Shown here: in pieces, positions 8,404 through 16,543 of the stretch
Numbering within the stretch: position 1 is the stretch's first letter
Layout of the letters: each line of letters starts with the position of its first letter
Source of the DNA: Longimicrobiaceae bacterium
GTDB lineage: Bacteria > Gemmatimonadota > Gemmatimonadetes > Longimicrobiales > Longimicrobiaceae
Direction: 5' to 3'
Length of the DNA: 37,257 bases
NCBI GenBank assembly: GCA_036375715.1
Contig: DASVBS010000039.1
Coordinates: 1 to 37,257 of the forward strand
The notes under the pieces: generated by a model
The model's input: the letters and a program-made list of their open reading frames with translations, nothing else
Database searches by the model: none
Told to the model about the DNA's origin: nothing
Made by a program: the position numbers and the translations under genes

Positions 8404-8922
8404 TCAACACCCCGATGCCGGCTGCGCGACATCGGGGTGTTCCTTACAGGACGACCGCGGGCAGCAATATCCCCAGGGCAAGCGCGACATCGCTGCCGCA
8501 GCTTGATGGTCACAAAGCAGGTTCCCGCACGTGTAGTGGACTCCTTCGGCGGCCGTCATCCAACCACCGATGTCGGCCGGGTCGCTCTCGCGCGCAGTGG
8601 CGCTGGTGTAGATGACGCCCGCAAAGGCCCCGAGCACGACGCCACCCACCGTCCAGAGGACGCGCTGATGGCCGCGGCTGACCTCCACCTGCTCGGTTTC
8701 ACTCCATTGAATGGTCTCTCCGGGTCGGCCCTCGTCGTCCAGGAGCGTCAGAGACTCGGAATCGACCGAGTGCAGGCGACCGGTCCAGCGGGACAACTGC
8801 GGAATGGTGATTCTCACGCGAACACCAGGCTCCAGGAGAGCATCCAGTGCGTCGTCCTGCTGTTGCGCCGCGAGGGGAGTCGCCGAGCTCAACAGCACCA
8901 GAAGGATGAGGGAGGGCCTCAA
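8404..8922 (-). CDS. Small exported protein, probably frameshifted near its C-terminus
   Basis: ATG 8922 encodes a signal peptide (MRPSLILLVLLSSATPLAAQ). The next module (EPGVRVRITI, WTGRLHSVDSESLTLLDD, EQVEVSRGHQRVLW) resembles residues 25-115 of the protein at 2181, so the two are probably paralogues. A hydrophobic segment VGGVVLGAFAGVIYT follows. After about residue 130 the sequence becomes unlike a protein and runs into the hairpin at 8406-8441. A different frame reads SDVALALGILLPAVVL and stops at 8444-8446, just before that hairpin. A frameshift around 8490-8520 is therefore likely, and the original gene probably ended at 8444. Function unknown. Confidence 0.6.
   Translation of the reverse strand: MRPSLILLVLLSSATPLAAQQQDDALDALLEPGVRVRITIPQLSRWTGRLHSVDSESLTLLDDEGRPGETIQWSETEQVEVSRGHQRVLWTVGGVVLGAFAGVIYTSATARESDPADIGGWMTAAEGVHYTCGNLLCDHQAAAAMSRLPWGYCCPRSSCKEHPDVAQPASGC
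8406..8441. terminator. Bidirectional hairpin between convergent genes
   Basis: AACACCCCGATG at 8406-8417 pairs perfectly with CATCGGGGTGTT at 8430-8441 around a 12-nt loop. It lies between the plus-strand gene ending at 8373 and the minus-strand gene. No T-tract follows on either side. Confidence 0.65.
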
Positions 8923-8995
8923 TGATTCCTTCCTGGAAGGGGGGGACAGCTGACGGAAGATCGACGCGGCGAGCTCTGCCTGGCATCAACGCCCT

Positions 8996-9274
8996 GTGGC
9001 GATGGACCCCGGGTCGGCAGTACAGGCGCAGCGGACGGCTGCAGGCGGGGTGGTGGCCGGGTTGATCGAGGCGAAGACACACATGCGCGGCCAGGTCGTC
9101 CAGGTCGTCGCTACGGACGACACCGCGATGTTGTACACCAACTTCGACGGCTCATCACTGGGTGAGGACGGGCGGTCGATCCCGATCGAGCAGAAGGCGA
9201 TCGAGATCCTGCGCCGTCGGCCCGACGGTACCCGGGGACTCATCATCGGCGATCCCATCGGCCGCGAACGCTGA
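8996..9274 (+). pseudogene. C-terminal half of a DUF4440/SnoaL-like protein
   Basis: The 92-codon frame contains the C-terminal strands of an NTF2-like/DUF4440 fold: VVQVVATDDTAMLYTNFDGS, then AIEILRRRPDGTRGLIIGDP. This matches the family pattern of an AlL-x-W strand followed by VLRRx-DG-WrxxIDxP. The usual first 60 residues (helices and substrate pocket) are absent, and the 25 residues before the match are not typical. It is therefore probably 5'-truncated by a past deletion. No Shine-Dalgarno is evident at ATG 8996. Intact members act in varied small-molecule pathways, so no role is assigned. Confidence 0.5.
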
Positions 9275-9394
9275 GGCCTCACGCCGCTTTTCCCGCTCCT
9301 ATCGCGGGCCGCCTCGCGCAGAATCCGAACGGCCGTCGCCCGTCCACCTTTGAATGGTGGGCTCCAAATGATGATCCGGATGCGCGGCATCGGA

Positions 9395-9422
9395 TTGCCG
9401 TTCTGCGGGCGCGACCTACATT
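9395..9422 (+). promoter_or_regulatory. Putative promoter of the GH43-like gene
   Basis: TTGCCG at 9395-9400 and TACATT at 9417-9422 are 16 bp apart, about 50 bp before the start at 9472. The flanks CCTACATTGCGATC resemble those of the promoter at 2091-2119 (CCTATAATGCGATC). Confidence 0.5.
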
Positions 9423-9471
9423 GCGATCACCTCGTGTTGCGTGCCCATCTCCCGTCAGATCTCGACTCGTC

Positions 9472-10521
9472 ATGCACCTCGACAGCATTCGCATGAGCGG
9501 GCGGCGCCTCACCTTGCTGGCGCTCGCAATCGCGCTGGCCGCCCTTGCCACTGCCCTGCCCGCGGCCGCCTCCGCACTGGCGTCGGACTCCACCGTACGC
9601 CTTGCCGACGTGATGATGCGCGACGCCGCCGTCCTCCCGGACCCGGCGACGGGAACGTATTACATCGTCGCCTCGGCCCGCGTACCCGGGGGAGGAGTTC
9701 GCGCCTATACCAGTAAGGACCTGGTGAACTGGGAGGGGCCGCACATCATCTACCGCGTGCCCGAGGAGATGTGGGGAGAGGAGGTGCAGATCCGCAGCGT
9801 CTGGGCGCCGGAGATGCACAAATACAACGGCAAGTACTACCTCTTCCTCACCTTCGACTCGACCTGGGAGCTACCCGAGCAGTGGGACGGGTGGTTCACC
9901 TGGCCACCTCGAGTCCGGCGAGGCACGCAGATCCTCATCAGTGACAATCCGCTGGGCCCGTTCCGCGCCTTCTCTAACGAGTCCACCCTGCCGGCGGACA
10001 TGATGACGCTGGACGGGACGCTGTGGGTGGAGGATGGGGTTCCCTACATGGTCTTCTGCCACGAGTGGGTGCAGATCGTCGACGGGGCGGTCTCCATGGT
10101 CCAGTTGAAGCCCGACCTGTCTGGCATCGTGGGTGAGCCGAAGGTGCTCTTCCGCGGCAGCGCCGCGCCCTGGGCGCGCAATGACCCGCCGCACCGCGCC
10201 TGGGTGACCGACGCCCCCTGGCTCTATCGCAGCCGCTCGGGCAAGCTCTTCATGCTCTGGTCGGCGTATGGTGAGGGAGGCTATACCGTAGGCCTTGCGG
10301 TCTCCGAATCGGGCAAGCTCGAGGGCCCGTGGGTCCAGCAACCCGAACCGATCTACGAAGACGACGGCGGCCACGCGATGCTCTTCCGCACTTTCAACGG
10401 CAAGCTGATGATGACGCTGCACTCGCCCAACTCCGGCCCGAACCAGCGCATCCACTTCTTCGAGGTGGAAGACACCGGGGAGACGCTGCGCATCGTGCGC
10501 AGGTTCACTCCAGAGGCGTAG
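9472..10521 (+). CDS. Exported glycoside hydrolase family 43-like protein
   Basis: A 349-residue protein with a signal peptide (LTLLALAIALAALATALPAAASA); ATG 9493 is an equally possible start. The five-bladed propeller motifs of GH43 are visible in order: MRDAAVLPDPATGTYYIVAS (base Asp), VWAPEMHKYNGKYYLF, TLDGTLWVEDGVPYMVF (candidate pKa-modulating Asp), TDAPWLYRSRSGKLFMLWS, and GGHAMLFRTFNGKLMMTLH (the metal-site His). The acid position reads TDAP rather than the EAP/EGP of classical GH43 enzymes. A TDGP-type motif is, to my knowledge, usual in one GH43-like branch. It probably acts on arabinose- or xylose-containing glycans outside the cytoplasm. No carbohydrate-binding module is present. 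Confidence 0.82.
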   Translation: MHLDSIRMSGRRLTLLALAIALAALATALPAAASALASDSTVRLADVMMRDAAVLPDPATGTYYIVASARVPGGGVRAYTSKDLVNWEGPHIIYRVPEEMWGEEVQIRSVWAPEMHKYNGKYYLFLTFDSTWELPEQWDGWFTWPPRVRRGTQILISDNPLGPFRAFSNESTLPADMMTLDGTLWVEDGVPYMVFCHEWVQIVDGAVSMVQLKPDLSGIVGEPKVLFRGSAAPWARNDPPHRAWVTDAPWLYRSRSGKLFMLWSAYGEGGYTVGLAVSESGKLEGPWVQQPEPIYEDDGGHAMLFRTFNGKLMMTLHSPNSGPNQRIHFFEVEDTGETLRIVRRFTPEA

Positions 10522-10537
10522 GCTGAATGGGGTTGGG

Positions 10538-10701
10538 AAATTACGAATTACGAATTACGAATTTCATGACCGACCCTGTCATCCTGACCAAGCGAAGCAT
10601 CGCCCGCAGGTCCAGTGCCTGACCGCGATCCTTCACTCCGCCCCGGCGGGCTCCGCTCAGGATGACAAACCCCGTAATTCGTAATTCGCAATTCGTAATT
10701 C
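10538..10701. repeat. Composite inverted-repeat element between convergent genes
   Basis: The outer arms are iterations of AATTACG at 10538-10564 and of CGTAATT at 10674-10701, which are mutually inverted. Nested inside are TGTCATCCTGA at 10577-10587 and TCAGGATGACA at 10657-10667. The 164-bp unit can fold into one long hairpin and fills the space between the convergent genes ending at 10521 and 10703. Such GTCATCCTGA...TCAGGATGAC elements are common intergenic repeats in several environmental phyla. It may also act as a terminator. Confidence 0.75.
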
Positions 10702-10702
10702 C

Positions 10703-11779
10703 TCAGGCGACGCGATGTAGCTTGATCGGATACGTTTTGTCCGCGTTCCACTGGCAGACGTAGAGGTTCTTCTCGTCGTCGACGCAGACGTCGTGGCAGT
10801 GCTTGAAGATGGGCACCTCCTGCACCATCAGCTGCAGCTCGCCGTCGCGGTACTCAGGCGCCGTGCCCGCGGGGTTGGAGACCACCCGATTCTTCCCATC
10901 CAGGATGGTGACGAAGCCGGAGTTGGGGGTCTGGTTGAGGTAGCGAAGGCGCGACCAGCAGACACCCGAGTAGACGTTCTCACCGTCGATGACGGGCCGG
11001 CACACGTACGCACCGGGCAGGAAGACGGTCGACAGATACTGACCGTCGAGGGTGAAGTACTTGAAGGAGTTGTGCGCCCGTGAGGTGATCAGCAGCCTCG
11101 GCCCGCTCGGATCCCGGTAGTCGACCGTGATTCCGTGCGGGGTCTGGAACTGATCGTCCGCGTCGCCGCGCCCTCCAAACTTGCGGATAAACTCCCCGTT
11201 CTGGTCGTACTGGAGGATCCAGTGCGAGCCGTAGCCGTCGGCGACGTAGATGTCCCCGTTCGGCCCGATCGCCGTTTCGGTCGGCTGGAAGCGGTCTTCC
11301 TCAGCGTACTCGCCGATCCTGCTCGGGTGCTCGATGGTGAGCAGGATCCGCCCGTCCAGCGTGGTCTTCGCCACCTTGCCCCCCGGCGGATCGGTGATGA
11401 AGAGGAACTCCTCGCCGCCCGCGTTCCAGAGCGTCAGCCCGTGCGCGCCGGGGAATTCCGTTCCCCAGCGCTCGAGCAGCTTCCCTCCCTTATCGTAGAC
11501 GATGACGTTGTTGCGCGGCTCGTCGGTGACCATGATCAGCCGCCCGCGCGAGTCCATCACCATCTCGTGGCAGTTGTTGACCGGCGTCCGTGCCGGATCG
11601 AGGTCCCCCCAGCCGATCTCCGCCCGATAGCGGAAGTCCCCGTGCCCCAGGATCTGGTCCGAGAGCTTCGGCCGGGAGCGGTTGACGTAGAAGCGGAAAC
11701 CGGGAGCGATCAGGGACGTGCCCGCCAGGATGGCGGATCGGCGAACGAAATCACGACGGGACCAGCGATGATCGTCCAT
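10703..11779 (-). CDS. Tat-exported NHL-repeat-like beta-propeller protein
   Basis: A 358-residue protein with a twin-arginine signal (SRRDFV at residues 7-12, then SAILAGTSLIAPGF), so it is likely exported folded. The mature part is a repeating propeller: NCHEMVMDSRGRLIMVTD, GAHGLTLWNAGGEEFLFITD, ETAIGPNGDIYVADGYG, TPHGITVDYRDPSGPRLLITS, and CHDVCVDDEKNLYVCQWN. These are NHL-type blades as found in six-bladed propellers and in the lyase domain of peptidylglycine-amidating enzymes. The conserved His in several blades (NCHEM, GAHGL, TPHGI, KHCHDV) could hold a metal. Enzymatic activity is not proven. It stands alone, convergent with the GH43-like gene. Confidence 0.85.
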   Translation of the reverse strand: MDDHRWSRRDFVRRSAILAGTSLIAPGFRFYVNRSRPKLSDQILGHGDFRYRAEIGWGDLDPARTPVNNCHEMVMDSRGRLIMVTDEPRNNVIVYDKGGKLLERWGTEFPGAHGLTLWNAGGEEFLFITDPPGGKVAKTTLDGRILLTIEHPSRIGEYAEEDRFQPTETAIGPNGDIYVADGYGSHWILQYDQNGEFIRKFGGRGDADDQFQTPHGITVDYRDPSGPRLLITSRAHNSFKYFTLDGQYLSTVFLPGAYVCRPVIDGENVYSGVCWSRLRYLNQTPNSGFVTILDGKNRVVSNPAGTAPEYRDGELQLMVQEVPIFKHCHDVCVDDEKNLYVCQWNADKTYPIKLHRVA

Positions 11780-11825
11780 GGTGGGAAGCGTGCGTTGGGT
11801 GGTGGGTCAGGTCGAGTAGCCGCCG

Positions 11826-12068
11826 TCACCGGTTCGGCATCAGCCCCTCTTCCATCTCCGGCGAAGGGGCACAGGATCGTACGGTCGTCGCCCGCTTACC
11901 CTGCGGCGCCTCTCCCCATCGCGCAAGGAAGGCGTCGATGAAATCCTGCGCCTGCTCCGGCTCGACCAACGATTCGAGGGATGCCCCCGGGCGTAATGCC
12001 ACCCATGCCCGGCCGTCAAACCTGGAACGGGCGGCGCATCTGCCTCCGGGTGCGCGCGGCTCCTCCAC
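11826..12068 (-). CDS. Possible small protein, unrecognised
   Basis: An 80-codon frame with an even-looking stretch (FDGRAWVALRPGASLESLVEP, AQDFIDAFLARWGEAPQ) but no motif I recognise. It could be the C-terminal scrap of a longer gene. It is the only coding-like content in the 321-bp gap 11780-12100. There is no convincing ribosome binding site. Confidence 0.28.
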   Translation of the reverse strand: MEEPRAPGGRCAARSRFDGRAWVALRPGASLESLVEPEQAQDFIDAFLARWGEAPQGKRATTVRSCAPSPEMEEGLMPNR

Positions 12069-12100
12069 CGAGGGAATGGGCTGCCGGCACGAGGATCAAT

Positions 12101-12523
12101 TCATTTTCGGGTGGCATTGAAGTAATACGCCACCCCGGCCACCGCTGGCGATTCCAGGGCTATTCCCAGACCCTTCAGTTGCAGCAGATCGAAAATGTAT
12201 TCGACCGGATAGTGCGTTAGGAGCAGAAGGAGCGGGGCCGGCAGGCACCAGCACGCAACCAGGGCCACCGCGAACAGGAGGGTCTCGAGCTCTGTGTCGG
12301 CCTGACTGTTCCTGCCGCGCTTGTCGAACAGGAAGGCTGCCATGACGCTCAACAGCGGCATGTAGATAGTCACCGCCGAGGTGAGCGAATCACGCATCAC
12401 GGGACCGCTGATGGCACCTCCGCGGCCAATGTAGAACAGGGACAGGATGCAGCCGATGAAGCTGCAAAATACGAACAGCATCAGGATGACTCGTCCCGTC
12501 CTCCGATCGATCGCCCGCATCAT
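12101..12523 (-). CDS. Small polytopic membrane protein of unknown function
   Basis: A 140-residue protein starting at ATG 12523, whose first bases overlap the stop of the upstream gene (ATGA, 4-bp overlap), indicating coupled translation. Hydrophobic segments: VILMLFVFCSFIGCILSLFYI (about 12-32), SAVTIYMPLLSVMAAFLF (about 49-66), LLFAVALVACWCLPAPLLLLL (about 84-104), and a weaker one near the C-terminus (LGIALESPAVAGVAYYF). This suggests three or four transmembrane helices. I recognise no family. In-frame codons upstream of 12523 are the shadow of the neighbouring gene. Confidence 0.6.
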   Translation of the reverse strand: MMRAIDRRTGRVILMLFVFCSFIGCILSLFYIGRGGAISGPVMRDSLTSAVTIYMPLLSVMAAFLFDKRGRNSQADTELETLLFAVALVACWCLPAPLLLLLTHYPVEYIFDLLQLKGLGIALESPAVAGVAYYFNATRK

Positions 12524-13230
12524 AAGCAGGCGGAGGCTGATGGAAACCACCCGGCTATGGTTTGAGCGAGCGCAGGCGCGGCAGACGTACCGGCGGACAC
12601 GCTCCACGGCGTTTCGCGAACGCCGCGCTGCTGGCGAATCCACGAGAGAGACACCGCCGTGCACTGATCGTTGTTGTTGCCAGGTCCTATGCGAAGTAGA
12701 TAGGCGGTGCGGCGTTCGATCCTCTCTCCTGCGCGGCGAGCCTCCGGCACGAACCACGTCACGAGGTACAGAGCGTCGTCTCGCACCAGGTTGTGAGTGG
12801 GGATTCCCAGTCTCGAAAGCCTGGATGCCACCAAGGCCGCGACTTCCGACGCCGGATCCGTAGATCCCCAGGTTAATCCGCCGGGGGGAAACTCTTCGAT
12901 TGCGGGGACCTCTCCTTCGCGCAGCAGCGTGGCGAGCACGCTCGTGTTCCATGCGGTCGCAGGTCCCGCCGGCGCGATCGACGGCATCGTAGCTCCGGGC
13001 TGCACGTTCTGGAGCCAGTATTCGTATATCCGACTCACCTCGGAGTCCTGCCAGTAGGTGCTCAAGGTGGCGCGGAGGGCCTCCTCTTCTCGAGGGGCTT
13101 CGGCTTCGACGGTCTGCCCTTGCGCCTGGGCGACAGCGGACCACGATCGGATGATGATCGTGGCAGCGACGATCCACCCCGCGCGAAGCGCGAGGCGCAC
13201 ATGGTTGCGGTGGTTTGCAGGGGATGCCAT
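12520..13230 (-). CDS. Exported protein of unknown function, coupled to the membrane protein
   Basis: A 236-residue protein with an N-terminal export signal (WIVAATIIIRSWSAVAQAQG). The mature part is mixed alpha/beta with no motif I recognise; it contains EEALRATLSTYWQDSEVSRI, ASEVAALVASRLSRLGIPTH and RRTAYLLRIGPGNNNDQC. The last residues (SASACL) run into the ATGA overlap with the membrane protein gene. The pair therefore forms a two-gene operon of an extracytoplasmic and a membrane partner. Confidence 0.6.
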   Translation of the reverse strand: MASPANHRNHVRLALRAGWIVAATIIIRSWSAVAQAQGQTVEAEAPREEEALRATLSTYWQDSEVSRIYEYWLQNVQPGATMPSIAPAGPATAWNTSVLATLLREGEVPAIEEFPPGGLTWGSTDPASEVAALVASRLSRLGIPTHNLVRDDALYLVTWFVPEARRAGERIERRTAYLLRIGPGNNNDQCTAVSLSWIRQQRGVRETPWSVSAGTSAAPALAQTIAGWFPSASACL

Positions 13231-13704
13231 GGGAGTGGGAGCGGGGAGTCACGGAACAAGCAGGAGGGACTACGCAGCCGCCATCACAATTATTGGCCGG
13301 TTACTCGGGCAGTGCAACTTTGTTGTCGGAAGACCCGCGAGGCGAATCGGGACACACCTGGCGGTCGAGCAACGCCGCTCAGCGAGGTTAGCCCTGAAGC
13401 ACGACGGATTCTGCTGGAGCTCCGACGGGTCTAGCAGGCTCTGCGTATCATCGGGCAGCCGGGTCGCAGTCTGCTCGACATCGCGCAGTCGGGCGGGCGG
13501 TAATGGGTACGGTAGACCCCGCCTCAGGAAGGATCTTCGCTTCGCGCCGAGGGGATCTGACGAGCGGAATCTCGGGACGTGTGCGAAGCAGATCACCGAG
13601 AAGGCTCGGAAGAAGCCGGCTCTCGCAGGTGCCCGGTTGTCGCTCCGACCGCACCGGGCGACCTTACGGGAAGCGAGCGGCACCCTGTCACTAGGAAGGA
13701 TCTC
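13231..13704. other. 474-bp gap with no recognised content
   Basis: Between the exported-protein gene and the DUF72 gene I see no coding-like frame, RNA gene or strong hairpin. Only the AGGAAGGA ribosome binding site at 13693-13700 of the downstream gene stands out. Confidence 0.5.
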
Positions 13705-14359
13705 ATGCGGATACTCGCCGGAACGAGCGGCTGGCAGTACAAGGAGTGGAAGGGGAGCTTCTATCCGGAGAACATGTCCACAGACGGCATGCTGGAGTAC
13801 TATGCCGCCCGTTTCAGCACGGTGGAGGTCAACAACACCTTTTACCGCATGCCGAAGGAGAGCGTGCTGCGTGCCTGGGCCGAGGCCGTACCGGAGGGCT
13901 TCACCTTCGTGCTCAAGGCATCCCAGCGGATCACCCACTATGCCCGCCTGCGCGACGAGGCGTTGGATCCGCTGAATTACCTGCTCCGGGCCGCGGCCTC
14001 CTTCGGCAATCGGCTGGGTCCGCTGCTCTTTCAGCTCCCTCCGAACCTGCGCCGCCTTCGAGTTCCGGCACCCTTCGTGGTTTGAGGATGACGAGGTGCT
14101 CGAAGTGCTGCGGGCGCACGACGTGGCGCTCTGCGTGGCGAATACCAACGAGGAAGAGACGCCGCTGCATGCAACCGCCAGCTACGGCTATCTCCGCCTG
14201 CGCAAGGAGGCCTACGAAGAAGGCGAGCTGGAGTCGTGGGCCGAGCGGATCCAGGCGCAGCCGTGGACGGAAGCGTACGTCTTCTTCAAGCACGAAGACG
14301 AGGGTACGGGCCCCAAGCTCGCGGCGAGATTTCTGGAGATCTGCGGCGTGAAGCGGTGA
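13705..14359 (+). pseudogene. DUF72 (YecE-like) gene broken by an internal deletion
   Basis: The start at ATG 13705 has a good AGGAAGGA upstream. Frame 1 reads a typical DUF72 TIM-barrel N-terminus (ILAGTSGWQYKEWKGSFYP, FSTVEVNNTFYRMP, FTFVLKASQRITHY, GNRLGPLLFQLPPNLRR), then stops at 14083-14085. From about 14053, frame 2 carries the second half: AAFEFRHPSWFEDDEVLEVL, ALCVANTNEEE, SYGYLRLRKEAY, WTEAYVFFKHEDEGTGPKLA. Family members have roughly 15-20 residues between PPNL and FEFRHPSW that are missing here. An out-of-frame deletion at CTGCGCCGCC (about 14048-14057) explains both the gap and the frame change. Intact DUF72 proteins have no well-established activity. Confidence 0.85.
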
Positions 14360-14570
14360 GGATGCTCCCCTGGAAGGCGGTCGTCCCCACGGACAGGCCG
14401 CGGCACGGCATGGGCGCTCGACGGTACCGATCACCACCGGCGCGGGTGCACGGACCGGCGTCGGGCGTGAGGAGGGTGCATTGGCCTGTTTGATCGGCAC
14501 TGGACGTGCTGCCGAGGCAAAGCTTGAGTTTCTCTCGTAATTCGCAGCTTCCTCCAGAGGAGGTCCCGAG

Positions 14571-15047
14571 ATGAGGACATACAACAAAAATCCCGAGGCA
14601 CTGTCGCAGCTGACGCCAGAACAGTACCGGGTCACGCGGGAAGACGGCACGGAACGACCGTTTCAGAACGAATACTGGGACAACAAGGAGCCGGGGATCT
14701 ATGTCGACGTGGTCTCGGGCGAACCGCTATTCGCCTCGGTCGACAAGTTCGACAGCGGCACTGGTTGGCCGAGTTTCACGAAGCCCCTGGAACCGGCGAA
14801 CGTGGTCGAGAAGGTCGACCAGTCCCACGGAATGATCCGCACCGAGGTCCGCTCCAAGCACGGCGACAGCCATCTGGGCCATCTGTTTCCGGACGGACCG
14901 GCGGACAAGGGAGGTATGCGTTATTGCATGAACTCGGCGTCCCTCCGGTTCATTCATCGTGATCAACTCGAGAGCGAGGGCTACGCCGAATACCTCTCTC
15001 TGTTCACGAGCGACAGCAGCCCTGACGGTCCGACGGGTACGAAGTAG
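14571..15047 (+). CDS. msrB: Peptide-methionine (R)-S-oxide reductase MsrB
   Basis: A 158-residue cytoplasmic enzyme that reduces methionine-R-sulfoxide in proteins. The catalytic Cys119 is in [12 protein letters not shown]; other signature blocks are [21 protein letters not shown] (split around residues 49-69) and [14 protein letters not shown] (His101 and His104). The two CxxC pairs that bind structural zinc in many MsrB proteins are absent, so this is a zinc-free form. The start is supported by a strong AGAGGAGGT at 14556-14564, 6 nt before the ATG. The C-terminal tail ([13 protein letters not shown]) is extra. Confidence 0.95.
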   Translation: MRTYNKNPEALSQLTPEQYRVTREDGTERPFQNEYWDNKEPGIYVDVVSGEPLFASVDKFDSGTGWPSFTKPLEPANVVEKVDQSHGMIRTEVRSKHGDSHLGHLFPDGPADKGGMRYCMNSASLRFIHRDQLESEGYAEYLSLFTSDSSPDGPTGTK

Positions 15048-15226
15048 TCGCCGTTCAGAGCGGCCATGATGCCAGTGGCCAGCGCTGCCACCTCGTACGA
15101 GCCCACGGCGCCCGGGTCGCGCCGCTTCGGCGCATCCGCTCGAGCCGTCCGCCTGCCGCGGAAGGACATCAGCCCGGGCGAAACGACCCACTACTGCCCC
15201 TGTTACCCCTCCAGAAGACGAGGCCG

Positions 15227-16432
15227 ATGATCAAGGCGAAATCCAGCTCGTTCGGCGTCCTGATCCATGCGGCGCAGCTCGCGGTTGTCCTAGTCGCGTC
15301 TGCCGCATGCGCACCGGGAGATGAGCCGCGGAGTGCCGAAGCGACCGAGCAGGTTGCGGGCGCCGAACAGCACTACCTCTACGTCGCGGTACCGGGCGTC
15401 CGTAGATACCTCGAGTTTGGCGGTCACGGCCTGCTGGTTTTCGACATCGAGAACGATCACCGCTTCGTCAAGCGGATCCCGGTCGCCGGGTTGCTGCGCA
15501 AGGAGGCCACCTTCCCCTCGATGACTCCCCCGGGTCAGCCTTCCAACGTGAAGGGAATCGCCGCCAGCGTGGCGACGAACAGCGTCTACATCAGCAACCT
15601 CGAGACGATGCAGCGCATCGACGTGGGTACGGAGCGCGTCGTCTGGGAGCACGAGTACGAGGGTGGCGTCGACCGCATCGCCATCTCGCCCGATGGCACG
15701 CTGATCTACGCCCCCAGCCTCGAGGGGGAGCACTGGAATGTCGTGGATGCGGAAACGGGAGAGGTGATCACGCAGCTCTTCAGCGGCAACTCGGGGGCAC
15801 ACAACACCATCTACTCACTGGACGGCACACGGGTGTACCTGGCGGGCCTCCGCTCGCCGACCCTCGGGGTCGTGGATCCCCGGACGCACACGGTCATCCG
15901 TCAGGTCGGCCCCTTCAGCGCTCCGATCCGCCCATTCACCATCAACGGATCGCAGACGCTCGTGTACGCGAACGTGAACGGCCTGCTGGGCTTCGAGATC
16001 GGAGACCTGCGGACGGGAGAGTTCCTGCATCGTATCGATGTCACGGAGCAGGGATTCGAGGCGAAGACACCGCTGCGGCACGGCGTCTATAGTCACGGCG
16101 TCGGCCTGACCCCCGATGAGATGGAAGTCTGGGTGGTCGACGGGGCAAACGAGCGCGTCCACATCTACGACAACACCGTCATGCCGCCGCGGTACGTCGA
16201 CAGCATCAAGCTGAGGGCACAGCCGGGGTGGATCACCTTCAGCATGGACGGCCGATATGCCTATCCGTCGACCGGGGAGGTGATCGACGTGGCGACGCGG
16301 CAGGTCGTCACGCACCTGACGGACGAGCACGGCGTGATCGTACAGAGCGAAAAGATGGTCGAGGCCTTCCTGCGCGACGGCAAGATCGTCAAGGTCGGGG
16401 ATCAGTTCGGTCTGGGACGGGTGACGGACTGA
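15227..16432 (+). CDS. YncE-like seven-bladed propeller lipoprotein
   Basis: A 401-residue protein with a lipoprotein signal (lipobox ASAAC, Cys28). The body contains repeating YncE/40-residue beta-propeller blades: VKGIAASVATNSVYISNLET, VDRIAISPDGTLIYAPSLEG, NTIYSLDGTRVYLAGLRSP, RPFTINGSQTLVYANVNGL, HGVGLTPDEMEVWVVDGANE, and PGWITFSMDGRYAYPSTGE. Each blade ends with a verb-like strand of the type xxVVDAETGEV. Such proteins are extracytoplasmic; their ligands are mostly unknown. It is a single-gene unit about 180 bp downstream of msrB, with no strong Shine-Dalgarno. Confidence 0.85.
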   Translation: MIKAKSSSFGVLIHAAQLAVVLVASAACAPGDEPRSAEATEQVAGAEQHYLYVAVPGVRRYLEFGGHGLLVFDIENDHRFVKRIPVAGLLRKEATFPSMTPPGQPSNVKGIAASVATNSVYISNLETMQRIDVGTERVVWEHEYEGGVDRIAISPDGTLIYAPSLEGEHWNVVDAETGEVITQLFSGNSGAHNTIYSLDGTRVYLAGLRSPTLGVVDPRTHTVIRQVGPFSAPIRPFTINGSQTLVYANVNGLLGFEIGDLRTGEFLHRIDVTEQGFEAKTPLRHGVYSHGVGLTPDEMEVWVVDGANERVHIYDNTVMPPRYVDSIKLRAQPGWITFSMDGRYAYPSTGEVIDVATRQVVTHLTDEHGVIVQSEKMVEAFLRDGKIVKVGDQFGLGRVTD

Positions 16433-16543
16433 GGTCACGACGGTTGCTCTCCTCTGGACGGCCAATAGGAGCGCTGTTCAGAGGGAGTGGCCCCTCAGGC
16501 CTTTTCGAATGTGCGCGCGCTCCAGAACGGCGGAATGCAGAGG

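Noticed and set aside
10548-10751. Minus-strand frame reading NYELRITNYGVCHPERS
   Set aside because: It is translation of the composite intergenic repeat, not a protein.
12524-13252. Extension of the membrane-protein frame upstream to 13252
   Set aside because: The extra 243 codons are Arg/Ser-rich and overlap the better-supported exported protein in another frame; the ATGA overlap gives a natural start at 12523.
13270-14148. Long minus-strand frame of 292 codons
   Set aside because: Antisense to the recognisable DUF72 gene, and composition is not protein-like.
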